DNA of 15,158 nt from Pseudanabaena sp. CAN_BIN31 (lineage in GTDB: Bacteria > Cyanobacteriota > Cyanobacteriia > Pseudanabaenales > Pseudanabaenaceae): the NCBI GenBank assembly GCA_026785865.1, contig JAJAZG010000262.1:1-15158 (forward strand), read 5' to 3'. Position 1 is the first letter of the stretch. Each line of letters opens with the position of its first letter. The position numbers were made by a program, and so were the translations under genes. The notes beneath the pieces are model-generated. The model worked only from the letters and a program-made list of their open reading frames with translations, was not told the DNA's origin and did not search any database. Positions 1-5,843 of the stretch are shown one piece after another.

Positions 1-89
1 ACATTTAACTGAGTCTGAGCTAATATCGCTCCTTCAATCACTTCGCGTGGGGCAAAGTCACCACCCATCGCATCTACGGCAATTCTCAC
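1..89 (-). CDS. plsX: Phosphate acyltransferase PlsX, N-terminal fragment (runs off the left edge)
   Basis: PlsX converts acyl-ACP to acyl-phosphate, the first step toward phosphatidic acid and membrane lipids. Only the first 29 codons are inside the window. They read VRIAVDAMGGDFAPREVIEG and onward, which is the very conserved opening of PlsX (IAVDAMGGD...P). The start is the GTG at 87-89, preceded by an AGGA-type ribosome binding site about 9 bases upstream. The frame stays open further upstream but has no ATG there and no family similarity. The gene lies downstream of the prohibitin gene on the same strand, separated by a long palindrome, so co-transcription is uncertain. In many bacteria plsX precedes fab genes; that side is not visible here. 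Confidence 0.9.
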   Translation of the reverse strand, partial: MRIAVDAMGGDFAPREVIEGAILAQTQLN

Positions 90-174
90 TATTTGCGATC
101 CTGTCTGCGTTTTATGACTAAAACTGTAAAGAATTTTATTAAACCTTGTGAAAATTTTAACAGTTTGAGTAACT

Positions 175-237
175 CCAAATCCAGATTTTTTGGAGAAGCT
201 CCGCAAAGCGGGGCTTCTCCAAAAAATCTGGATTTGG
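175..237. repeat. Long palindrome (25-bp perfect arms) between prohibitin gene and plsX
   Basis: Arms 175-199 and 213-237 are perfect reverse complements. The centre 201-211 (CCGC AAA GCGG) pairs again after a T-G wobble at 200/212, so the whole 63 bases can fold into one long hairpin with a 3-base loop. It begins 18 bases beyond the prohibitin stop codon. There is no T-run after it on the minus strand, so it is not a classic rho-independent terminator, although so strong a hairpin could still stop transcription or protect an mRNA 3' end. The shape resembles the short dispersed palindromic (MITE-like) repeats of cyanobacteria; that is an inference, since other genomic copies cannot be seen from here. 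Confidence 0.85.
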
Positions 238-255
238 TTAAACACGGCAATAGTT

Positions 256-1167
256 TTATGGAGTTGGTGTAACTGACCTGTTGGCTTCGCGATCAATTGG
301 CAAAATTAAGGGTGTGCTTTGACCATTGCCAAGAATCAAAATCTTAGAATTTGGCGATAATGATAACTTTTCATTTGCCTCAATTGATCTCAATTGCAAA
401 ACCGCAGGCGTGAGTCCATCCGCTAAGATTTTTTGAGCATCAGCCCGCCCTTTCGCTTCAATCCGTTTGCGATCGCTTTCTTGAGTTTCTTTTTCAAGCA
501 CAAACTTCATTTGCAAATTTTCCTGTTCCGCCTTCAACCGTTGCTGAATAGCTGCTTGCAAGGTTTCAGGTACTTTCACATCACGCAATAAGGCTTCATC
601 GACGATAAATCCTAGCGGGGCAAGTTGCGATCGCAATTTGTCGGCAAGTTTGAGGCTGATTTCTTCGCGCTTAGTCGCATATACAGCTTCGGCTGGATAG
701 CCAGAGACAATTTCACGAGAAATCGAACGAAATCGCGAAACTAAAATTTCCCGCTCTTCGATCCCGATATTTTGATAAATACTCGCAGCTTTGGCAGGAT
801 CAATTCGATATTGCAGACTAATATCAATTCCTAAAGCCAAGCCTTCTTTGGATGTTGCCGCAATTTCTTCTTTAAGATCGCGCAATCGCGTTGAAAATTG
901 CACCACATCAGTAAACGGATTAATCACATGAATACCTGCGGGTAAGGTGCGATCGCTAACTTTGCCCTGAAAATCTTCTACGCCAACATTTCCCGCAGGT
1001 ATGACAATAATTAAGCGGCTCAGGGCATTTATCGTGGTGATTAAGGCAATTAATCCTGCGATCGCCTTAATCACTAATTGAGCAGTGCGATTATCGACAA
1101 AGCGTTTACTATTCAGAAATACCAATATTGAGACGAGTGAGGCGATCGCGGAAATGATAAATGACAT
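256..1167 (-). CDS. Prohibitin family (SPFH domain) membrane protein
   Basis: A 303-residue member of the prohibitin/SPFH family, membrane proteins that form large ring assemblies and are linked to membrane-protease control; the function of cyanobacterial prohibitins is poorly settled. Visible parts are a hydrophobic stretch at about residues 3-18, a second at 31-48, then the SPFH domain at roughly 53-210 (IIVIPAGNVGV, LPAGIHVINPF, then IDISLQYRID). A charged coiled-coil region follows at about 205-250 (QQRLKAEQENLQ, then RKRIEAKGRADAQ), and the tail is short and hydrophilic. I chose the ATG at 1165-1167 because it has an AGGGA ribosome binding site 8 bases upstream. A start 17 codons further up (1218) lies inside a palindrome and adds non-family residues. 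The gene is framed by palindromes on both sides. Confidence 0.88.
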   Translation of the reverse strand: MSFIISAIASLVSILVFLNSKRFVDNRTAQLVIKAIAGLIALITTINALSRLIIVIPAGNVGVEDFQGKVSDRTLPAGIHVINPFTDVVQFSTRLRDLKEEIAATSKEGLALGIDISLQYRIDPAKAASIYQNIGIEEREILVSRFRSISREIVSGYPAEAVYATKREEISLKLADKLRSQLAPLGFIVDEALLRDVKVPETLQAAIQQRLKAEQENLQMKFVLEKETQESDRKRIEAKGRADAQKILADGLTPAVLQLRSIEANEKLSLSPNSKILILGNGQSTPLILPIDREANRSVTPTP

Positions 1168-1193
1168 TGGTATATCCCTAAAATTTGTCAGTC

Positions 1194-1250
1194 TTAAATC
1201 CAAAAAGCTGTAGCGCACGCGCAGCGTGCGCTACAGCTTTTTGGATTTAA
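1194..1250. repeat. Perfect 57-base palindrome between the substrate-binding protein gene and the prohibitin gene
   Basis: Arms 1194-1220 and 1224-1250 (27 bp each) are exact reverse complements around the loop GCA. The core is GC-rich (TAGCGCACGC / GCGTGCGCTA) and the outer arms are AT-rich, ending in TTAAATCC / GGATTTAA. It lies 49 bases past the stop of the minus-strand gene ending at 1300 and 26 bases upstream of the prohibitin start. It could therefore act as a terminator for the first gene or mask the leader of the second. The outer ends share (T)GGATTT with the palindrome at 175-237, which suggests, but does not prove, that they belong to one repeat class. Confidence 0.88.
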
Positions 1251-1299
1251 TTATGCTTAGTTCCCAAAATAGCTCGTCTAGGTTAAGATTTCTTTAACT

Positions 1300-2577
1300 T
1301 TACCTAAATGGCATCGAATAAAGCAAACCGCCTTGCTTCCATGTGCGATTTAGACCGCGTGGAATATCTAGCGGCGCAAGATTGCGGCTATAAATATCAC
1401 CGTAACTTCCCACTTGTTTGAGAATTTGCGTAGTCCAGTCTGGGGCAAGCCCTAGCTCAATGCCTAACGAATCTGATGTACCGAGAAATCTGGCAACTTC
1501 AGGGTTTTTAGTATCCTTAAAAATCGTGTAATTATCCATATTAAGACCCAATTCTTCCGCATAAAAAGTGGCATAAATCACCCAAGTTACTACATCGCGC
1601 CAGCGATCGTCATTACCCACTAGTGCGGGACTGAGCGGTTCTTTTGACAAACTCAGATCGAGAATTTTGTGGTCAGCAGGACGAGGAAGTTTACTTCTCC
1701 ATGCTGCAAGTTGCGATTTTTCAGAAGAAATTGCTTCACATTCTCCTTTAGCATAAGCATTCAAGACTCCATCAAGATCTGGCAAAATCATCGTCTCGAT
1801 CGCGACATTAGCTTCCTTGGTTGCTGATTCCAGAGTAGCGACGCTGTTCCCTGTTTCCACACAGATTCTTTTATTTGCCAGATCTTTAATCGTCAATTCA
1901 TTACTGGTTTTCGGTGTTTGTTTATCCGATTTACTATCCTTATCGGAGCGAGTCTCTGGGGTGCTGGTCGGACTCGGCGAAGTTGAGGGAACTGCGGGTG
2001 AAGTCGTGGAACTAGGAGAAGAAGTTGATTTCGCGCCAATTCGTATCATTACCCCTTGACCATCAAAAAAAGTCGTTGGTGCAAAGGAGATATTTGGCGT
2101 AACGTCACGAGTCAATGTGCGCGTGGTGTTCCGCATCAAGATATCAACGTCACCATTTTGAACCGATGTAAATCGATCTTTGGCGAGCAATGGTTTGAAC
2201 TCAACCGCCTTAGCGTCTCCCAAGACGGCAGCGGCGATCGCCTTGCAATAATCCACATCTAAGCCACTCCACACACCTTTCTCATCAACATAGCTAAATC
2301 CAGCCAGCTTTCCATTTACGCCACAGATTAGCTTCCCACGAGCTTTTATCTGTTCTAAAATTCCATCTGGTTCTTTATTTTTAGCCGCCGCCGATGTTGT
2401 TGGTTTAGCCGTAGCGATCGGTGAGATAGTGGGGCTGGTTGCTGGTTGTTCTTGACAGCCTGATAATATGGCGATCGGTAAGGTCGCAAAAAAGCACCAT
2501 TGACGTAGGGAGATTTTTTTGTGGTTGGGCTGACTGGTTGAGGGTGCAGCAGGTAAATGCTTGGGCATTAAGCTCAT
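1300..2577 (-). CDS. Amino acid ABC transporter substrate-binding lipoprotein (AapJ/BztA-like)
   Basis: A predicted periplasmic solute-binding protein of the polar/general amino acid uptake type, 425 residues. The N-terminus has a basic stretch, a hydrophobic segment at about 26-39 and the lipobox LSGC with Cys41, so it is probably lipid-anchored. Lobe I starts near residue 72 (LEQIKARGKLICGVNG, then LDVDYCKAIAAAVLGD). The conserved stretch RNTTRTLTRD (149-158) followed by FAPTTFFDGQG is typical of AapJ/BztA proteins. Lobe II resumes at ELTIKDLANKRICVETG (227 on). Between the lobes, residues about 182-226 form a Ser/Thr/Pro- then Lys/Asp-rich low-complexity insert that most relatives should not have. 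No permease or ATPase gene is adjacent, so it is an orphan here. The start is not strongly fixed: ATG codons at residues 1 and 4 are both possible, with weak ribosome binding sites. It is divergent from ycf23. Confidence 0.88.
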   Translation of the reverse strand: MSLMPKHLPAAPSTSQPNHKKISLRQWCFFATLPIAILSGCQEQPATSPTISPIATAKPTTSAAAKNKEPDGILEQIKARGKLICGVNGKLAGFSYVDEKGVWSGLDVDYCKAIAAAVLGDAKAVEFKPLLAKDRFTSVQNGDVDILMRNTTRTLTRDVTPNISFAPTTFFDGQGVMIRIGAKSTSSPSSTTSPAVPSTSPSPTSTPETRSDKDSKSDKQTPKTSNELTIKDLANKRICVETGNSVATLESATKEANVAIETMILPDLDGVLNAYAKGECEAISSEKSQLAAWRSKLPRPADHKILDLSLSKEPLSPALVGNDDRWRDVVTWVIYATFYAEELGLNMDNYTIFKDTKNPEVARFLGTSDSLGIELGLAPDWTTQILKQVGSYGDIYSRNLAPLDIPRGLNRTWKQGGLLYSMPFR

Positions 2578-2807
2578 GGGTATTTCTAGCGCGATCGCTT
2601 TATTGTCTATTTGAAAGCTTACATTAATTTATATTCGATACGAATTGATAAGTTCTATCACCGAACTCATGCTAAAAGCACACATCGATCGGGTTGCGAT
2701 CAAGATATTAACTCCTGAAAAGACTGTAACGACAGGCTAGTTTCTATGCGAAATCGCGTTAAAGTAGTTCTACATCACACACCAGCCTATTAAGGACGAC
2801 AAAGCTT

Positions 2808-3554
2808 ATGTCTCGCTTACCTCTTGCTTTAGTAACTGCTTTTAGCCGCCGCAACGCGCTCAAAATTATTAGCGGTATCCAAAACTTCGATCGCAACTCC
2901 GTCAAAATGGTCGTGCAAGCCGCCGATCGCGGTGGAGCTACTTTTGTAGACATCGCGGCTGATGCTGAATTAATTGCGATCGTCAAAGCTAATTGCTCAT
3001 TACCAATTTGCGTATCCGCAGTTGAGCCTCAAAAACTCGCTGAAGCCGTGACAAATGGCGCAGATCTAGTCGAAATCGGTAACTACGACAGCTACTACGC
3101 TCAGGGTCGTATTTTCACCGCCGATGAAATCATTGCTTTGACCTTAGAAACCAGAGCATTGCTGCCCCATACCGCGATCTCGGTCACGGTTCCTCACACA
3201 TTGCCTCTCGATCAGCAAGTTGCCCTCGCTGAGAAACTCGAAGAAATTGGCGCAGACATCATCCAAACTGAAGGCGGCACAAGCTCAGCCCCAGTTCATG
3301 CAGGTGTGCTTGGTGCGATCGAAAAGGCATCGCCAACACTAGCCGCCGCCTATGAAATCGGTCGCGCTGTATCGATTCCTGTACTTTGTGCCTCTGGCTT
3401 GACCAATATCACCGCTCCAATGGCGATCGCCTCAGGTGCATCGGGTGTTGGTGTTGGCTCGGCTGTAAATCAATTGAACGATGTGGTTTCGATGATTGCC
3501 ACCGTTCGCGCTCTTAGAGAAGCGATCGACAGCAAGGTTACTGTCAAAGTCTAA
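2808..3554 (+). CDS. ycf23: Ycf23 / DUF561 family protein (TIM-barrel type, function unknown)
   Basis: A 248-residue protein of the Ycf23 (DUF561) family, found in cyanobacteria and in plastid genomes of some algae. The sequence looks like a (beta/alpha)8 barrel, and its biochemical role is not established. Family stretches seen are ALKIISGIQNFD (17-28), FVDIAADAEL, LVEIGNYDSYYAQG, ISVTVPHTLPLDQQ, IIQTEGGTSS and VLCASGLTNITAPMAIASGA followed by GVGVGSAVNQL. The last resembles the phosphate-binding end of TIM barrels, which is an inference. The ATG at 2808 is preceded by AAGGA at 2792-2796. The gene appears monocistronic: a divergent gene lies upstream and a strong terminator sits just behind its stop. 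Confidence 0.93.
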   Translation: MSRLPLALVTAFSRRNALKIISGIQNFDRNSVKMVVQAADRGGATFVDIAADAELIAIVKANCSLPICVSAVEPQKLAEAVTNGADLVEIGNYDSYYAQGRIFTADEIIALTLETRALLPHTAISVTVPHTLPLDQQVALAEKLEEIGADIIQTEGGTSSAPVHAGVLGAIEKASPTLAAAYEIGRAVSIPVLCASGLTNITAPMAIASGASGVGVGSAVNQLNDVVSMIATVRALREAIDSKVTVKV

Positions 3555-3562
3555 AAACAATT

Positions 3563-3597
3563 AAAAAAAATCGCTCCCGTAAGGAGCGATTTTTTTC
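3563..3597 (+). terminator. Rho-independent terminator of ycf23
   Basis: The stem ATCGCTCC (3570-3577) pairs with GGAGCGAT (3583-3590) around the loop CGTAA. A run of T follows (3590-3596) and a matching A-run precedes the stem. It starts 9 bases after the ycf23 stop codon. The A-run means it could also work on the other strand, but no minus-strand gene arrives here. Confidence 0.92.
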
Positions 3598-3725
3598 TGA
3601 AGGGGCGATCGCCTGTCCCACAAAATAAGCTCACCAAATTTAAAAGCGTTGTGCGAAACGCGATCGCTAAATTAACGGGTCTAGCCATAAATCTCTCTTT
3701 GCTCCTATGGTATTTATCTAGTTTG

Positions 3726-3731
3726 TATAAT
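3726..3731 (+). promoter_or_regulatory. Candidate -10 box upstream of the RNase H-like gene
   Basis: A perfect TATAAT lies 25 bases before the ATG at 3757, in an AT-rich stretch after the ycf23 terminator, which is where a promoter for the accessory cluster is expected. No good -35 hexamer is present at 17 bases' spacing; a weak TTGCTC (3699-3704) is 21 bases away. This is a motif-only call. Confidence 0.45.
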
Positions 3732-3756
3732 ATTCATATTTTCGCTGTGAAATGAT

Positions 3757-4389
3757 ATGTCATCAAAAAAATATTATGCAGTTTTAAAAGGTAGAAAGAC
3801 TGGCGTATTTGAAAGTTGGGCAGAATGTGAAGAGCATATAAAAGGGTTCGGAGGTGCGGTATATAAATCTTTTAAAACGAGAGGCGCGGCAGAGGAAGCA
3901 TTGGGACTAACTTCTCAAGAAACACTTTTTCCTGTTGAGAAGAAAAAAGTTAAGTGGAGAGAGCCAATATTTCCTGCAACCGAATTGATTATGGATAGCA
4001 TTTGCGTAGACGCTTCATGCATTGGTAATCCAGGCGATGTCGAATATAGAGGATTACATATGGCTACACGCGAAATTATTTTTCACAAACGTCCAATGTC
4101 AAATGGCACAAATAATCTTGGAGAATTTTTGGCTATAGTTCATGCTCTAGCCTATCTTAAGAAAAAGGAGAGCAATATCCCTATTTACTCCGACTCAGAA
4201 ACAGCTATTATTTGGGTGAGAAATAAGAAAGTAAAAACGAAATTAGAAGCAAGCCATGATAATAAAGAGATATTTGATTTGACGGAAAGAGGATTAAGGT
4301 GGCTAGAGAATAATGAATACTCTAATCCTATTTTGAAATGGGATACAGCAGGATGGGGGGAGATTCCTGCTGATTTTGGTCGCAAATGA
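3757..4389 (+). CDS. RNase H-like protein with N-terminal caulimovirus-VI (viroplasmin) domain
   Basis: A 210-residue protein predicted to cut RNA in RNA-DNA hybrids. Residues about 4-50 (KYYAVLKGRKTGVFESWAEC, then YKSFKTRGAAEEALG) match the caulimovirus-VI/RNase H1 N-terminal domain that binds hybrids. A basic linker follows, then the RNase H fold from about residue 77. Candidate acidic catalytic residues are Asp85 (SICVDAS), Glu123 (NNLGEF), Asp146 (IYSDSETA) and Asp206 (IPADFGRK), so the active site seems intact. The ending WDTAGWGEIPADFGRK resembles the RNase HI subgroup carrying this N-terminal domain. No clear ribosome binding site precedes the ATG. Unlike every neighbour, this gene contains no GCGATCGC and is visibly AT-rich, which suggests recent transfer. 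It may be a second RNase H beside the cell's own rnhA/rnhB, or part of the accessory cluster that follows. Confidence 0.85.
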   Translation: MSSKKYYAVLKGRKTGVFESWAECEEHIKGFGGAVYKSFKTRGAAEEALGLTSQETLFPVEKKKVKWREPIFPATELIMDSICVDASCIGNPGDVEYRGLHMATREIIFHKRPMSNGTNNLGEFLAIVHALAYLKKKESNIPIYSDSETAIIWVRNKKVKTKLEASHDNKEIFDLTERGLRWLENNEYSNPILKWDTAGWGEIPADFGRK

Positions 4390-4434
4390 TTATGATATTT
4401 GAGAATATTCTACTAACCGATAGGTAAGAAAATC

Positions 4435-5121
4435 ATGATTGCTACATCCCAACCTAAACCTACCAAAACACTCACTAATCAAGCTATTGAACAAATTAGA
4501 CCATTAGCAGAGCAGCGCATCTTATTACATAACGTTAGCTGGGAAACCTTTGAGCGATTACTTGCGGATATAGGCGATCGCCGTGACAGCCTATTCCATT
4601 ACATTGACGGTAATTTAGAAATTATGTCGCCACTCTCACTTCACGAAGGCAGCAATCGATTTATTGACGACCTCATCAGAGCATATGCTGACGAATTAGA
4701 AATCGACTTACGCAAACTTGGCTCATTATTAATGCGAATCCCAGAATTAAAGGTTGGTTGCGAACCTGACTCTTGTTATTACATTAAAAATGAACCAGTG
4801 ATTCGCGCCCAAGAAAATATCATCGTTGGACAAGATCCACCGCCCGATCTGGTTCTCGAAGTGGATATTACTAATCCTAGCGATCGCCGTTTGCCGATTT
4901 ATGCAAGGCTTGGTGTTCCTGAAGTGTGGCGATATGATGGATATAGTTTAGAGTTTCTCGCATTACAGAATGGAGAATATAATCCCATTGAACATAGTTT
5001 ATCTTTTCCACAATTACCTGCGGCGATTATTGTGGAACATCTGCAAAAACGCTTAACTCTAGGAGAAAGTAAGGCTCTAAGAGAGTTTCGCGCATGGGTA
5101 AGGACAAATAATGGAAGATGA
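4435..5121 (+). CDS. Uma2 family (DUF820) PD-(D/E)XK nuclease-like protein
   Basis: A 228-residue member of the Uma2 family, hugely expanded in cyanobacteria and predicted to have a restriction-endonuclease fold; no general cellular function is established. The order of motifs is typical: YIDGNLEIMSPLSLHE (57-71), then EPDSCYYI with Glu110 and Asp112, then PPDLVLEVD with Asp138, Glu142 and Asp144 as likely metal/catalytic residues. YARLGVPEVWRYDG (157-169) and a C-terminal helical tail follow. An AGGTAAG site at 4422-4428 precedes the ATG. It lies 45 bases after the RNase H-like gene, and its last 11 bases overlap the start of the HEPN gene, so translation of the two is probably coupled. It contains HIP1 octamers, so it is either older in this genome or has been adapted to it. 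Confidence 0.9.
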   Translation: MIATSQPKPTKTLTNQAIEQIRPLAEQRILLHNVSWETFERLLADIGDRRDSLFHYIDGNLEIMSPLSLHEGSNRFIDDLIRAYADELEIDLRKLGSLLMRIPELKVGCEPDSCYYIKNEPVIRAQENIIVGQDPPPDLVLEVDITNPSDRRLPIYARLGVPEVWRYDGYSLEFLALQNGEYNPIEHSLSFPQLPAAIIVEHLQKRLTLGESKALREFRAWVRTNNGR

Positions 5122-5515
5122 TACTAGATGGATACAGAGATTTTCTAACTTTGAGAGAGCTTTCCTTTTGTTACAATCAGCCCTCAAAATTGAACATCCT
5201 TCTATTATTGAAAGAGCAGGACTAATTCAGTTTTTTGAGATGTCTTTTGAACTCTCTTGGAAATTGCTCAAAGATTATGAAGAAGCAGAAGGTTTTATTA
5301 TCAAAACTCCTAGAGAAGCGATTAAGCAAGCATTTCAATCGGGACTGATTAGCAATGGGCATGAATGGATCGATGCACTTCAAGATCGCAACTTGACCGC
5401 CCATACTTACAATGAAAATACCGCGATCGCCGTAGAAGCCAAAATCAGAGATAAATATTTTCAACTTTTGTTAGAGATATACGAATATTTCCAAAACAAG
5501 ATTAAAATTCTATGA
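5111..5515 (+). CDS. HEPN-fold nucleotidyltransferase substrate-binding protein (HI0074 family), likely toxin partner of a MNT/HEPN pair
   Basis: A 134-residue all-helical protein of the HI0074 / NTase_sub_bind family within the HEPN superfamily. Recognisable stretches are FEMSFELSWKLLKDYEEAEG (42-61), TPREAIKQAFQSGLI and RNLTAHTY. The last gives Arg93-x4-His98-x-Tyr100, the RX4HXY motif that in HepT-type HEPN toxins forms the RNase site, with the Tyr as target for AMP addition by the partner MntA. That mechanism is known for HepT/MntA; its transfer to this HI0074-type protein is an inference. The ATG at 5111 has its own AAGGA at 5100-5104 and overlaps the Uma2 stop region by 11 bases. The gene then overlaps the following nucleotidyltransferase gene by ATGA. 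Confidence 0.9.
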   Translation: MEDDTRWIQRFSNFERAFLLLQSALKIEHPSIIERAGLIQFFEMSFELSWKLLKDYEEAEGFIIKTPREAIKQAFQSGLISNGHEWIDALQDRNLTAHTYNENTAIAVEAKIRDKYFQLLLEIYEYFQNKIKIL

Positions 5516-5811
5516 AGTATGGACTTATCGATCGCGACTTTATCCACATTAACGCGGCTATTCAAGAATTTCCAGAAATTGAAAAGGTGATTTTGTTCGG
5601 CTCTCGCGCTAAAGGTAATTATAAAAAAGGCTCGGATGTCGATCTGGCGATTAAAGGCGATCGCCTGACCTATGAAATTACTGCAAGATTTGCTGATTGC
5701 CTCAATGAAGAGAAACCATTGCCTTATTTTTTTGATGTCGTCCATTACGAAGCGATCGCCGAACCGATGTTAAAAGTACATATAGATCGAGTTGGTATAA
5801 ATTTAAAATAG
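5512..5811 (+). CDS. Minimal nucleotidyltransferase (MNT, HI0073/MntA-like), likely antitoxin of the HEPN partner
   Basis: A 99-residue protein with the minimal DNA polymerase beta-type nucleotidyltransferase fold. It has the signature FGSRAKGNYKKGSDVDLAI: Gly30-Ser31, then Asp42 and Asp44 as metal ligands. A third acidic position is likely at Asp75 (YFFDVVHYE). The length is normal for this family, which consists of the catalytic domain alone. In characterised HepT/MntA systems the MNT protein adds AMP units to the HEPN toxin and silences it; here that role is inferred from pairing and motifs. The start overlaps the HEPN stop as ATGA (5512-5515), indicating a two-gene unit. The stop lies 32 bases before the shortened nagA frame. 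Confidence 0.92.
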   Translation: MKYGLIDRDFIHINAAIQEFPEIEKVILFGSRAKGNYKKGSDVDLAIKGDRLTYEITARFADCLNEEKPLPYFFDVVHYEAIAEPMLKVHIDRVGINLK

Positions 5812-5843
5812 CGAGATAGGTCATAAAAGAGTAGTCAAACCCT

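Noticed and set aside
1168..1218. Upstream 17-codon extension of the prohibitin frame
   Set aside because: The start would lie inside the 1194-1250 palindrome and adds residues unlike the family, and the ATG at 1167 has a good ribosome binding site.
1817..2262. Two open plus-strand frames inside the substrate-binding protein gene
   Set aside because: They are antisense to a clear gene, partly created by the Ser/Pro/Thr low-complexity stretch.
4391..4410. Small inverted repeat (ATATT / AATAT) between the RNase H-like and Uma2 genes
   Set aside because: A 5-bp AT-only stem is expected by chance in this composition and has no T-run.
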